Assembly: GCA_951394405.1 (NCBI GenBank)
Contig: OX596339.1
Location: forward strand, 1,240,001 to 1,304,000
DNA length: 64,000 bases
Reading direction: 5' to 3'
DNA from: Coprinellus micaceus
Lineage: Eukaryota; Basidiomycota; Agaricomycetes; Agaricales; Psathyrellaceae
The translations under genes and the position numbers were made by a program. The notes beneath the pieces are model-generated. The model had not been told where the DNA came from. It worked only from the letters and a program-made list of their open reading frames with translations, and searched no databases. Below are positions 34,918-47,628 of the stretch, piece by piece. Each line of letters begins with the position of its first letter. The stretch's first letter is position 1.

Positions 34918-37014
34918 ATGGCCACCGCCGTCCAGGACGATAGCCAGAATGTCAGGAAAGAACACGTTCTGCTACCGTTTCTGCGGGGTCAGTCACAAAA
35001 CACCCTTACAAGGCTCTACCAGCGGCCATCATCCTGTCTATCCATCTTTCGGTCAAACCGCATTCATGCCTGGAGACACGCTGGAAGGCTAACGCATTGA
35101 CCACAGGCTGTTATCACCACTAGAACGCCAGATTATCATGAATCTATTGTGGCTGGAGTCAGCTATATCTACTTCACAGATGGCGGCATGGGTCGTACGT
35201 GAAGCAAGACCGTAAGGGTCTGAACCGGGTGCAAGAGAGATTGAGTTTTAACTGTCTGTGGTTTAGGTTATACGATAGCGCTTTGGAAACCCTCGCTAAA
35301 GTTCACATCCTCCCCCACTCCACTGTCAAATTGGCTTTGAACCCAACGTTTAAAACAAGCTTTCGTCAGGCGCTAACTGGAGGGTGAGGATGATGGTATC
35401 CGTTCTTTTGACGCCCAGGCGCTCAAATTTTGTCAGAGGCACATCGGGTAGCTTCGGAGTCCCTGCCGGAGAAGGGCACGACAAGAACCAAGAAGGAGAA
35501 GCGGCGGACAAGAAGGAGGACAAGCGGAGCCCGCCTACCCTTACCATGCTCGATTCTTATGCTCTCGAGCGCTGGGAGGTACGCTTTTCCACCCAGCTGT
35601 CGCCCTTGTCGATAACTCAAAATTACTCAGACCGTCCTCCATTACATGGTCTCGTCAAGTAACTCCGAAGTGAGGCCCGCAGAACCTTCCCCAGGTGTTC
35701 GCTTCTTGCTCAAGACGAGCGGGCTTATGAATGAAGAAAGGCCAGGGTATGTTCTGTAGGCTATTTTCGGTTAGTCCACCGAGAATAACACGATTTCTAC
35801 AGAGGGCCTCTGAAGATATCGTCGATGGGATTCCAATTCCTCCTCCACTCTCCCCACGAACAATTATGGCACTTGTTGCTTCAATATCTCTACCTAGCTG
35901 AGGTTGGTACTCACAGGCAGCATTTCGTCCGCCCTGCTAATAGGCGAGAATCCTTTCCACAGCAACGTCGAATGGATCTCGTGGACGTCCTGAGCTTCCT
36001 CTTCATGCTCTCCACCATGGAGCTGGGTCGTGTGAGTAACGCAACCTTCCCGTCTAATTTTTTCACAAGCTGAAGGTCCACCAGGAGTACTCGACATCAA
36101 AACTCACAAGAACGCAGGTGGCCATGCTCGACGACCTCAGAGACTACGGCTTGATCTGGATGCGCAAGGTAAGCTGTCTACCTAAGCCTCCATAGCAGGA
36201 GGTTCAACCCCCCTTCTAGACAAAATCATCAAGGCTTAGTCCAACCAGGCTGTCAACAACCTTGACGTCAAGCTCCCCGAACCTACCCACGGCCGGTGGA
36301 ACTTCCTCAGCTCCAGATGAGGGATACATCATTCTCGAAACGAATTACCGTATATATGCGTACACAGGTCAGCGTGCCCTCTATGGAGGTTAGCACGAAT
36401 TCTCACAGAGTCCAGACAACCCTCTCCAGACATCCGTGCTGGGCCTCTTCACCACGTTCAAGTATCGATTCCCAAACTTGGTCGTTGGATCGATTACAAG
36501 AGATAGCGTAAAGAAGGCCCTCAAGGATGGTATAACGGCAGACCAGGTATGTGGGTTTCTATCCTTCGTTCGGCGTTCTCATTCATTTACTCCTTTATGA
36601 AGATCATCACGTATCTCATCACACACGCCCACCCGAACATGCGAAAGAATGTGAGACCTTCTAAACCCTTCTGTCTACGCCGTCTCACCATCGGTTCCAG
36701 AATCCTTTGCTGCCCGTCACAGTGCAAGACCAAATACGACTTTGGGAATTGGAGAAGAACCGGCTGAAGTCGCAAGAAGGTAACGCATTTTTTGCCACCC
36801 TCTTTAGGTCGTCATTTACTCAATCCGTTTTTCCGGAACAGGACTCCTATACACCGCCTTCGCGTCGCAAGCAGACTACGAATTGGTATTGAAGTACGCG
36901 AAGGAACTCGATGTCGTGTTGTGGGAGAATGCCGCGAAACGGTGCTTCTTTGGAACCGTGGAAGGGCACCAAAATATCAAGGGATTCATCGAACGGCGGC
37001 AGGGGGAAAGATAG
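34918..37014 (+). CDS. TFB2: TFIIH core subunit Tfb2 (p52/GTF2H4)
   Basis: Core TFIIH subunit that binds and stimulates the XPB/Ssl2 translocase in transcription initiation and nucleotide excision repair. It has many exons and starts MATAVQDDSQNVRKEH. Landmarks in order: LTRLYQRPSSCLSIFR; LLSPLERQIIMNLLWLE; LYDSALETLAKVHIL; LALNPTFKTSFRQALTGG; LERWETVLHYMVSSS; GFQFLLHSPHEQLWHLLLQY; MDLVDVLSFLFMLSTMELGR; GYIILETNYRIYAYT; LFTTFKYRFPNLVVGSITRD; GITADQIITYLITHAHPNMR; DQIRLWELEKNRL; and the C-terminal AKRCFFGTVEGHQNIKGF ending at a TAG at 37012. The last segment matches the Tfb2 domain that pairs with Tfb5. A Glu/Lys/Asp-rich insertion (EGEAADKKEDKRSPP) separates the first and second winged-helix parts. 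The gene appears intact, with the adjoining segments joining in frame through GT-AG introns. Confidence 0.92.
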
Positions 37015-37775
37015 AGGCGGAGACACCACGCTCGGCGTTCTCTACCTTGGCAGATCCAGAGTATACCCTTCTCCATGTGGCCCGGTCAAGCCATCCCACT
37101 GGGATCAATCAGTCCCCATTTCATTTGTACCCTCCCATGGAACCCATCTCGACATAGGCAAGCACGACTGCGATACGGAATAGGAACATTCTTAGCCACT
37201 CGTCGTTTCTGCGCGAAATAGGGACTGTCCGGGTTCGGTCACAGAGGACGTAAACGTCGGTTCGCAGTCGATCTTGATGCGGCGGCTTGACAGCAACGGG
37301 GACTTCGATCCCCGAAGCAGGGTGTGGACAGTCCCATCAGCTACTTGCGTATTCCGTCCCTTCTGAAGTTCTGGTGCTTCCTCCGAGGGTTTGCGCAGAT
37401 GACTGTCAGGACGTGGATCTCGAATCCGAGATTGGCGGATTGGCGTTCACAAACGGCGTCGAGTTGGCGTTGAGGTTCTGAGGAAACTGCGATTGGAGAC
37501 TCCGTGCACTGAGTACAGTGATCATATATTCATAAGGCATACAGGCCATGTGTAGTATGGGGAGATTAGGGAGTTGTATGGTACAAGATAATCAGGACAG
37601 CTGCCAGATAAGAGGACCCGAAGATAAATTTACAGATTACACGTTGCGCTGCGTGGGGACCAATGCGAGAAAACTTGTCATAAGTTGCGAGAACGAGAGA
37701 CCAAGAAAACAAAAGAGACTACAACACGATATACTCGTCCTTTACCGAAACCTTCATGTCACCGCCCCCACCAAA
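37015..37775. other. Spacer between convergent genes
   Basis: No gene seen between the 3' ends of TFB2 (plus) and the WOPR regulator (minus). It is expected to carry both polyadenylation regions. Confidence 0.45.
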
Positions 37776-39383
37776 TCACTGGGCCTCTCCATAGTCCTCG
37801 ACTGCAGTTCCGAAATCTTCGCTCAGCGATGCGTTGCCGTTCGAGGAATAGCCAGTGCTGTCGTAATTCGTCGCCGAAGGGATGCTATGCAGGGTAGGGG
37901 TCGTCATCATCCCACTCTCTCCCGTCCATGTAGAGGTGTAAGACGGGCTGGTGGAGTACGATGTGAAGGGAAGAGTAGGTGAGGGAGTGAAAGAGGATTG
38001 TGGACTTCGCCTGTCCCTGGAGGTATGAGATCCGTCGCGATGGTGCCATCCCATTCCTCTGGCAGGCTCGCGAGAGTGTCTCGCATCGTGATCGCGACGG
38101 ACGGTGTCAGCCTCGTATGGGTGTGCTCGCACGCGAGACCTCTCCGAGTACCCACTTCCGTTCATCGCCAGACTGCTGGAGTCCTGCCAGCGACTTGACT
38201 GTGTCTGAATCGAGGGCCACGAATCTTGGAGGACGTTGTGATCGCGACGCCGCACCGAGTTCTGGGAGTGAAGCCCGCTGGACGCCGTCCAGGAGAGGTT
38301 GTCGCCAGAGACGTTCCATCGGTCGTGGTGGCTGCTGCGATAACCGACCTGGCTGTTGCTGACGCCGTACATGGAACTATAAGTGGACTCAGGAGACGAC
38401 GGGGAGCCCGGGCTCCCCCACGACGGCGAATCGGGAATTTGGTAGATCTGGTCTTCAACCTTGCATTCGGGGACTGTCATCTCCTGTATGTCCTCCTGCT
38501 CGCATCTAAATGAATGTCATTCTCCCAATTTCTCACTCGGAGTAATGTGCACTCACACTAGCCTTGGCTTGGAATCAGGGCCGATTTCGACCTTGGGCGG
38601 AACGCGGAAATTGGTCAAGCGGAAGATGTGTGGTGGCATGGGCAAGCTCATGATATCCATGCGGGTTGACGGCCTCTATGGAAGTCCCAATACGACGGTC
38701 AGAATGTATGCTCTCCCTCGAGTGGTAACGCACCTTCAGTTTTCCGGACCGGATATCTTCAGACGTGTAGTATGAGATGAGGTGAAGGTCGGAGCCCTCG
38801 ATCGTCACGGTGATAGTCTTACATACCCCCGGAAAGTCAGTCCAAGGTGAGTGGGCAGATATTCGCATATGTGTACCTTTTTTATCAACCCACCAGGCTT
38901 GAAGGTACCCTGGTCGGACTTATAGCCCTCGGGCGAGCTTCGGTGCGCCAGAGCCCTCGAGGTGGGGTCATCGGTGGGGTACACCTTCTTGTGGCCCCGA
39001 CTACTTGTTCGTTCATTGATCTCGCGATACACCTAGCGAACGGACTGTCCAATAAGCTACACGATGGGCTGAAAAGGCATGCTCACCAGAAAGTTTCCAA
39101 CTATGCGCGACGGAGACCACAGGAGGCCATCTAGACCTTTTGTGAGATAATATGAACCGAAAACTCCGAAAAAGACCCTACCAGTCCACCGTTTGATACC
39201 ACTTTCCTCAACGCTGAAGACGAAGACCGCACCGCTCTTGATCATGGTGCGCCGTTCGTTGTCGTTGAGGCGACGGGTGATGCGAGGAATGACGCCCTGC
39301 CGGGCAGCGTGGATGAGACGGAGGGCGTTGACGGTGGTCTCGACGTAACCGATGAAGGGTGGAACGTCTGGGTTGCTGGTCAT
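37776..39383 (-). CDS. Gti1/Pac2-type WOPR transcription regulator
   Basis: Fungal DNA-binding regulator of the family that includes Pac2, Gti1, Wor1 and Ryp1, which control morphological switching, sexual development and conidiation. It starts MTSNPDVPPFIGYVETTVNA at 39383. WOPRa continues RQGVIPRITRRLNDNERRTM, then KSGAVFVFSVEESGIKRWTD. An intron (GTAGGG...GTCTAG) follows, then GLLWSPSRIVGNFLV and, in the next exon, VYREINE. WOPRb is GTFKPGGLIKK joined to KTITVTIEGSDLHLISYYT and SEDIRSGKL. The rest is a disordered Ser/Arg/His/Tyr-rich C-terminal half ending SLSEDFGTAVEDYGEAQ. The TPACxG-type PKA/Cdk motif seen in some Gti1 members is not obvious. Both halves of the DNA-binding domain are present. 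The target genes are unknown. Confidence 0.9.
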
Positions 39384-42300
39384 GTTGATGTTGAACCTTG
39401 AGGTAGTTCGACAATTGGTGAGGTTGTGTGTGGGGTTGGGCTGCGACGATTGAAAGTCGCTTTAGTATTAGGGCTTATAGAGCCCCGGCACCACCGCGAA
39501 TCAACTCCTAAGAAGGCGTACATGAGTGATGTAGGAAATTGGTGGATATCGGGTTGAGGACCTTTCTGGCAATTAAACTTTCTTACCTATAAAAACACGT
39601 ACTCTGACCGAAGCCCTGTCTAGTTGACATATTGACGCCACTTGTCATCTGTATTCTTCGTGATAGTACTCAGAGTTACATACTTTTGCCCCAAACTACC
39701 TCATCTAGCAATCCATTCTTTAATATCTGCGGGGACGTTACAGATCCGGGTCCCATGGTGCTTTAGAGTTTGAATGAATCGCGACGGGTTATTTCACCGG
39801 AGGAGCATCCTGGATTCCCTATTCAAATCCTACCGCCTTCCCCAGTTCTCGGATTTCCTTGTGCATACCCACGCAGTCCAAGAATGGAAAGGTGCTTACT
39901 GTCTCTGCTAGTTAGTACCCTACCGTGGCGCGCGACGCGGGGTACCCGTCTATAGGTCAGACCATACAACGTACTCACGGAAGACGACCATCGAAGAGGT
40001 TTGGGATTTTTCTGATACCATCCATGTACAACGCACTGTCGGATCTCGCGTTCCAACGGGTGGCCCACGGGAAGTAGCGCACTCTGGCGACCCCGTCCGC
40101 CTCGATGAATTCGGAATTGATCAATTACAAGTTTTATCATGACCCCCATGGTATAGGGTGTGCCCCAGGGCCTCGCAGCCGTTTTCGGGAGCACAGGTAA
40201 CGTCCGAGTCAAATTCTTTCCGTTGTTACCTGAGGAAATTGATGCACATACCGCCCCGTAAAAGACAGCCGCGCCGTCGGATTTTGGAAGTCAGCGAGGA
40301 CGCAGCAAAAAGTGATATAAAAAAGAGGTGCACTCGAGGTTGATCGAAGGCGAATGAGAGGTACCCTCGGCAGGTGAACACCATGGGCGTTATGTACAAC
40401 TGAATGCAGCCCGCACCGGGACTGTTTTAGGGTGGAGATGCCGGGGGAAGACACCAAGAAAAAGGAGGATAGCTTGGGACATCGATAAATGAGAAAGGGG
40501 TCACACGTCTTCACTCAGGTTCAAGGTGCCTGGACGGATGACATGGGCGCTGCGATGTAACGACGTACCCCAGTGTTCTCATGTCCCAATCAACAAGTCC
40601 GACACCGAGATACGTACCACTGGAGTGTCCCCGTGGCCGCTCTAAGAGTCGTGGCGACCCTTACTCCTGGCCATAAACGTTCACACGTAAACGAAAAGAT
40701 GGGGGATCGGCCTTTCCCTCGACTTGCCCCCTTCAAAGTGTCGTTTGGACATGCTGGGTAAAGACCGTTAAGGGGGCCAATGCCTCGTTGCATCACTTTC
40801 CCAAGTATCGGCAACTCCCGTTGCACCTATCGAGATCTACGAGAATCCGAAGAAAGGCCAGGGTTCGAAAGGCGCACCCCACCCCTGGGATGTAGCCTTG
40901 ATACCTCGGAGTCCTGCTGGTCCACCATCTCCGCCTTCCATTGCATTGTGCCTAGAACACGCCTCCTCCAGAGAGATAACACCTCGAAGAGCAGTCCCAC
41001 GCAGCATCGGAACCCCTTCGCATCGCATTCGAGATAAGTCGAACGGCATGCATGGTAGAGCCGAAGTCTGAGTGTTGGGAGCTCAAATTTGGGAGGTTCC
41101 AGGAGCAGGGTAACCAACCCGAGTGTTCCGTTGGAACGTGTTATGGGAGCAGTTATGCGGCGCTCTCGGTCGCACCTGCCCTGGAGGAACCTGCAAGGCC
41201 ACCCAAAACGTCTCAATGATGACGTTGGCCCACCTTAAATGGAACAGGGTTCCTGCGTGATTAAACCCGCTCTTCCAACTTCGAGGGACGCTCAGGTTCA
41301 TCGGAATTCCGTGTGTAGATCCTACTGCCCTCCTTCTGTTGGCTCCACGCTGGGAGTAGGTGCGGAGGAAGGGGAACTTACCTGGGCAAGGCCTATTTAT
41401 TTCCATTGGTGAGTGACAATGTGTGAAGCCAAAGATCAATTATCAGGGGCGATGTGACCTGACCGGAGGGTAAGTCGCAAATTAAGCGCCGGCCGAGCGA
41501 GGAGCCCACTGACACTCATCACGGACATCGGTAGAAAGTGAAGTGAGGTGAAGGGTGTGACAAAAACAATCTATGGATCCTTTCTTCTAGCTGGATTTGG
41601 ACGACCAAGGTGACATCTCGATGCTGGTGTGGGCACTGCCAGGGAGTGTCCCAACTGGAATTCCGGCCTCTCCAACTCCAATACGTTTTACGCACGCAAC
41701 GTAGTGTAGATAGGGGGTTCGTTCAAGTGTTGTGACCACAATCAAAGATATTCCTTGACCCCTTGTCGAACCTTCCTGCCCGTTCGTGGCGGTATACCCT
41801 TCAAGTTCGCGGTACGTCATGAGAAGCGCTGTGCGTCCAAGCCCACATCAATCGGATCAACGCCGAGCGACCATAGTCGCCATTTTGGGCAACATGACGG
41901 CTTTGCCGACCGCCGGCATGTACTTTCGACGCCCAAAGCCTTCCAGACGAAGCGCATTGCGAAAATCCTTGCAAATCCCCGATGGCGCTTTGTTGCATCA
42001 GGAATTCTTCCACTGGCAGATGCCACGAGTTGTGCCCTTCCATCCTGCGCGGTTCATGGAGGCACGGAGTACTTCATCTGCCCATGTCACCCACATCTCC
42101 CCACCGCGCGATTAGCACTTACCGTACGGGCTATTGAGCCGAATCTCCTGCAACTGATTAGTCGAACTTGTAAGCCATATAGCCTTTCATTACTTGAGCG
42201 TGGTTTACCCACGCCCAAGTTCGCCCGCGCAGCCTTCAGGGACGAGGCCAGAGATTTCCCACTCAAGGCCCATATGCATGGGTGGTCGGACAATCAGTCG

Positions 42301-45300
42301 ACCAGTTGGCTACGAACCCTCCACCTCTCCGTACCGTCGCTCCACCAGGAGGGTGTGACGTTGTTTCGCACCTTCATATGATTTAGTGCGACTATTAGAC
42401 ATGAGAAGCTTGCATGAGGTTAGGTTTGATGCCCCGTGTGTTTCCGAGCGCCGTACCTTACCTAGAACTTGGTTCCAGTTCGCAGGTCCTATGGGCCGGT
42501 GTCCCTCCGGAGCGTGAGGTTAAGCCCACAGGGTTGGTACGGTCCTACGTCATGTCGTCCCGGCCGTCCGCCATTTGGGCAGACACAGGATTCCCCGGGT
42601 TCTTGGCCAGGGTGCCCGACGCTCTGGTTTTCGCCATTCCGAGTCGTATTGGGGCGACTTCCGTGGCCATCTTGAGGACCCGAGCATTCAATTTAGCTTT
42701 GACGTTTCCAGCCAGGATTAATCACGGATCGGACATTCCATGCGATCACACACCAAGCGACGAGCTTGAATGCCATATTGCCGAAGCTTGAGCATGTCCG
42801 AAGGTCTGAGTGAGATTGAGTGACGCGGGTGAGCACTTTTGGAATCTTCTCCAGAACGCGCTTGTGATGAGGCCAAAGGAGTGAATATGGGCCAATCTTG
42901 ATACTATAGACCGTCCTCACGATCAAAGAAGCTATTCGTATAACCTGGTGGGATGGTGCCGATTGCAAACCTTGAGCTAAATACACTCACTAGTGGCAGC
43001 AGGCCTGAAGTCTTGAGCTGAAATATCGCAGAAATCGGCGTGGACAGGAAGAAATAAACTTACGTCGCAAGTGGCTGGACTTTGGATGTAACAGAATGGG
43101 TGGAACCCCCCGCCTAGGCCCATGGAATGGGATGAAGAGCTGCACCAGTTGCGTCATGAAACGACGGACCTTCATTCATTTGCCGGTGCTCAGTGCGCGA
43201 TTGGAAAACTACCGAAATATCCCATTTATACCTTCCCAATGGTAAGCTAGCTTGAAGGCGTTTGAGAGAGATCCCGGACCGTGATACATGCGACGCGATT
43301 TTGCGTTTCTTGTAAGGCTTCGCGGGTAGTAGAGTTCGGAGCTTGCGAAAATAACGGACAGAGGCGTCGTTTCCACAGAGACGGTGCCGCGCGCTGCACG
43401 CGTAGTGAGCTCGAAGTATGACCATATCCCGGAGATGAATGGCTCGTCTTGTTCGCTGTCTTCTCGTGTATAGTTTATCGGGTGGGCCGCATGGCTCACA
43501 GCACCTGCACTAAGACCAGGCGCCAGTTGGCTGGCTTCGTAGTGAGGTGCTGGCAGGTGACAAGGGGCTTGACATTTGATACTGCATTTAACACTGCTTG
43601 AATAGGTGAGCCTCACAAGATGGAGTCGATATTCGCGATGCCTTGGGAAGCCAATGCCATGAAGAAGCTTCCAGGACGTGAGCAATGAGGGGCGCCCAAT
43701 CGATAAGGCGAGCTAGATAGACACCATCGGAACGTATAGGTCGGTGGAACGCGAAGAACGCCCCCCACCAGCGGTTTGATTAATCCGATAGCATAGGACT
43801 TGACACACAGGGCGCTACTTTATGTGGCGCCTAGCCTGTGGATCCCGCGACGCTCATCTAGTTTGCGGTCGTTCATTCATGATGGAGTTTATTCTGCTGA
43901 TAATGAACGAGGGGATGGGCACGCTGCTGACTTCTGAGTCCAAGCATTTGCGAAAACGGTGCGGTTGGGGACTTCGAAGGGACGCTAGACGGCCAAAGGA
44001 GATGTATCGAACGCTGGCCATTGGATGCAGGTTCCGAGATTGTTTCTAATCAACGAGACATCGATATCAGTTAGTGAAGGAGGGGAGGAATTAATAAAGC
44101 AACGACTCACTTGGAACGTATCAGCAGTTCAAAGACAGATTTACGGCCAAATTCTTCATCCCAATTGGGTATATGTTTTCCGCACGACGTGGCGAGAAAC
44201 GGCACGTATCACACCAGCGTCTGCCTCGTTTGAGTGAGAAGATTCGCCAACAAAAGGAGGGCCTAAGCAAAGGGGAAGTGCCCGTTGTTTGGTTCGCAGC
44301 GTCGAAATGAAAGAGTCCGTCAGGTCTCGTCCGTAAATCCGTAGACCATGGCCAGCTGCGCAAAAGAGGTTGAGTGACCGAGATTTCCCGCCGCTTGGAT
44401 GCCTCGGTCTGTGGAATCTGGACTCGGTGATGGGCCAGGAAGAACACATGCACTCCAATCGACCTCCTGCCTTGTACCTCGCGTTTAGGGAGAAACGCGA
44501 ACGGTGAGAAAGTCACAAATACCAGCGATGACATTCTTACCCAGTCGAAAAGACCGAAGGGACCCTAATAATTGAGGGGACTGGCCCAAAGGAGAGGTGA
44601 CAAGACCGTGAACTGAATTAGCGCCCTTCTGACATCGAAGCAAGGCATCCAGTTCCAGAGCCGGGGCTGCCTGTGGTGAGAGAAATAAGCAACGCCCTTG
44701 CTCAGTTCACGAGGCGCTGATTCGGGCGGTGAGGAATGGAATGTCACCCCCTTCTGGTAGGAGACGGGAGCTGCGAAAGAGAGTTGAATTACCTAGAGTG
44801 CGGCACGCTGTGAAATGAATAGAAGGAATCAACATGTGTTCTGTACGGATTGAGCGCTGCCGTACCGATTTGAGCTCAGTCAATCCTAGTTCGCGCCACG
44901 AACCCGTCCCCAAGACCAGGAGAATCCAAGGACCCACGTTGGAGGGCTCATGACGGATGCAGACAGAACCTTGTCTAGTCGAATTTCCGGGAACGGGGCC
45001 AGCTGGAGCCTAACTGCGATGTCCCCATCAAGACCTGGCCAAAGGAGAGGAGACCTCGGGCGCAGTTGGACACTGTTTGTTTCAGGTAAATCGATAGATA
45101 ACACCGGTCCGCAGTATCGTGTTCAAGTTGCTGGCGCATCTAACAGAAGCCGCCTCAAGACCAGCAGAGATAACACAAGAGTGACAGGAAGGAAACCAAA
45201 GGTATCAAGAGCAACGAGGGGAATAGTACCTCTCAAACAGAAAGAACAGCTGACAATGACGAGAAGATCGATGTCTGAAGTTGACCTTGGATTACCGTTG

Positions 45301-46483
45301 TTGGTTCCCCACCCTTGATCACACGTCAATGACTGAATTGGAGGAACATGAAAGGGCCATCGTTCTAGGAAGCGCAGAAATGTAGGGTCAAGGGCGGCCG
45401 CATTGCACTGGAACTAAGTACTAGCACGCCAAACGGCGGCTGTAGACCGGTAGAATCCAAGCGTTGAACGCTTCCGCCGCGAAAAGGGTGCGTTTTGGCC
45501 ACTCGTACAGGCATTTCAAGGAGCCCTGGGCGCGAGAGCTAGTCTGTTTTGGAGAGAACATACCGATTAGTCACTTCTCGACGATATGTCGGGGTCTTCT
45601 GACCAGGGCCTATAATTATCGAGAGAGAAGTGTCAGTTCTCCCGCTATAACGGTAATGCGATTGCCAGGTATGCCTCTTATCGGAGGGCCCTTCCAAAGC
45701 ACTTCCAAGGCCGTGTGATCAGCCGAGCAGCACTTAGAACATGGGACCAGACAGGACATGGGATCAGTTTCATCTCATGTCCCATTTCGAGATATTGGGG
45801 TGCTTTGACTGGAAGAGCGGGAAGATGACTTTGAGTCGCTATCACTGGCCAATCGTGGAAGAAGACACCAGCATCTCATCGGAACGGTTCGTTCAAGGTA
45901 GGTTCAAAGGGAACAACACAGTGAAGGTCAGAATTCGGGGAGCACTGGATCTCACTAGGGAGTACTAGAGAATAACGCCAGTAAGCTTTGTAAGTTGAAC
46001 GACTACTCACCGCTTGTCACAATTTGGAAGGGTGATAGGCGTCGGCTCGTGGAAATGCCAATTTCACGTCTTCTCGGGGCCACCTTGACGAGCAAATCCT
46101 ACGGCACCGCATTGTTCCAAACCTATTAGAGTGATACGCGTCCGCAGTCTATCCTCGGGTAATCAGCGAGCTTTAAGTTTATCAGGTCGGCGAGTACTCA
46201 ACGAGCAGAGCTAATATACGTGTAGACCGAGCCATTCGCTTTGGATGGTATTTCGACAACCCTCGGAATGGCCTGAGACCTGATCACACAGCGTGGCCGC
46301 GCTGATTCCGTCCACATTCAACTGTCGTGGGCACCCGTCGTAGTTGCCACGAGCCAGAGGTTTTGCGGTCAGAAAGCGCCGCCGTGGACGAGTAGGGCCT
46401 GAGCAAGAACCTCTTCCAGATGTATGGAATCGATTCATAGCGAGTAAACGCGTTTGTGTATCGAGGGGGACTGAACGTCAAGG
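39384..46483. other. 7.1 kb gene desert
   Basis: No family resemblance could be found on either strand over this span. No reverse transcriptase, integrase, transposase or DDE signature was seen in any frame, and no long terminal or inverted repeats were noticed by eye. The longest frame (plus, 41755-42381, 208 codons) has no recognisable motif and its composition looks random. The base composition is not AT-skewed, so heavy RIP is not suggested. It could hold long non-coding RNAs, decayed elements or the promoters of the WOPR regulator (start at 39383) and of neighbours. Confidence 0.45.
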
Positions 46484-46947
46484 TTAATGAAATCCGCTGT
46501 CGCCTCTTCTGGCACCTGGAGTGCTGGGCGGCAAAGGAGATGGAGACTGAGGTGTACTGGCATCTCCATTGATTATGTCTTGAATAGAGCTCTCCAGAGC
46601 ATCAACCCTGGTTGACATCTGAGTCACTGGGGGAGCTTCAGTGCCAAACGTGCATGATCAGAACGAGGACTCACTTCTCTCCAGGATCTGAGACGACATG
46701 TCGTCGAATTTGGCATCCAGTTGTTCTAGCAAGTTCTCAACCTAACCACACATCGTTAGCTGCGTCAGGTAGTTCTGCCAATAGACCTCACAAAGGCTGT
46801 CAATTCATGAGGGCTCGAGATGTCCTTGGGTGCGATGGCCCCTTTCGACTCGGATTGTTTGGCGCTGGCAACTGGGGTCTTATCCTTGTCGCTCTCGCTC
46901 GAACGAGATGGTGTCGCGGGAACCTTCAATGGCAGAGCAGTAGACAT
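46484..46947 (-). CDS. HSBP1: Heat shock factor-binding protein 1
   Basis: Small trimeric coiled-coil protein that binds the oligomerisation helix of HSF1 and damps the heat-shock response. It has three exons. The first runs from 46947 (MSTALPLKVPATPSRSSES) to KDISSPHELTAFV. The second encodes VENLLEQLDAKFDDMSSQIL, with the family-typical FDDMSSQIL. The third encodes MSTRVDALESSIQDIINGDA and ends GDSGFH with TAA at 46486-46484. The heptad repeat of hydrophobic residues across exons 2 and 3 is clear. The Ser/Lys-rich N-terminal extension of roughly 45 residues before SSPHELTAFV is longer than in animal HSBP1. It is an isolated gene at the edge of the gene-poor region. Confidence 0.88.
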
Positions 46948-47628
46948 TAGAGACGACTGGATTCTGTCGTCGAGGCGCGATAATCGGTGTAGAGGAGCCC
47001 GGTTCTGTGTGGGTCACAGTGAACGGTGGCAGTGACTGGCTCCATGCCGCTCGGGGCGATATCCTTAATTCCAAGCACATCCAAACATCCACCTTGAGAG
47101 CAGACCCCTATTTCCAGTTCCCGAGCCTCTTCAATTCAACTTCCTTCCCAGAAATGACCAACATTATTCAATACAGCAGACGAGTACAGTGCTGCACACC
47201 CTCTGGTGATATCACAGCCCACACCTTTGTCTCAGTAGTCGCTCCAACATCCTATGTTGCTGTTTATTTCCGAAACTCCAATCTCGGCCTCGTGTTCTTT
47301 GCCTAGGATGAGCTCTGTAATCCAATACTTGGGTTGCTGTATCCGTACTAGTATCTCCTTTTTTCTGTGCATTTTCCTGTAATACTAGGCGGTGTGAAGG
47401 TCGGAATGTGCAGGGAATGAATGAGATGCTCTGGGAGATTGAGAACGACGGCGCTTATGTGGACAAATCGGGTAGGTCCCACCCGCGCTGCAACATGTGA
47501 CGGGTTAGGCTCGCTGCCTAACCTCTACATCTACCACCACTGCGCCAGACTGAAGGTGTTTCATGCTGCGAATTCCGAAGTCGTCATAAGCGCTTAAGCG
47601 TCTAATCCTCTTTATAAGTCGAACCTGA
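46948..47628. other. Spacer, no gene supported
   Basis: This is the divergent region between HSBP1 (minus) and the gene starting at 47629. A 99-codon plus-strand frame at 47007-47306 has no recognisable motif and sits where the HSBP1 promoter should be. There is a TATA-like tttataagtc at 47611-47620, but only about 10 nt before the chosen start codon. Confidence 0.4.

Noticed and set aside
41755..42381. 208-codon plus-strand frame in the gene desert
   Set aside because: No motif, random-looking composition, no splice context, and an overlapping frame of similar quality.
39384..46483. Transposon remnant
   Set aside because: I looked for reverse transcriptase, integrase, DDE and terminal repeat signals by eye and saw none; a repeat-library search would decide.
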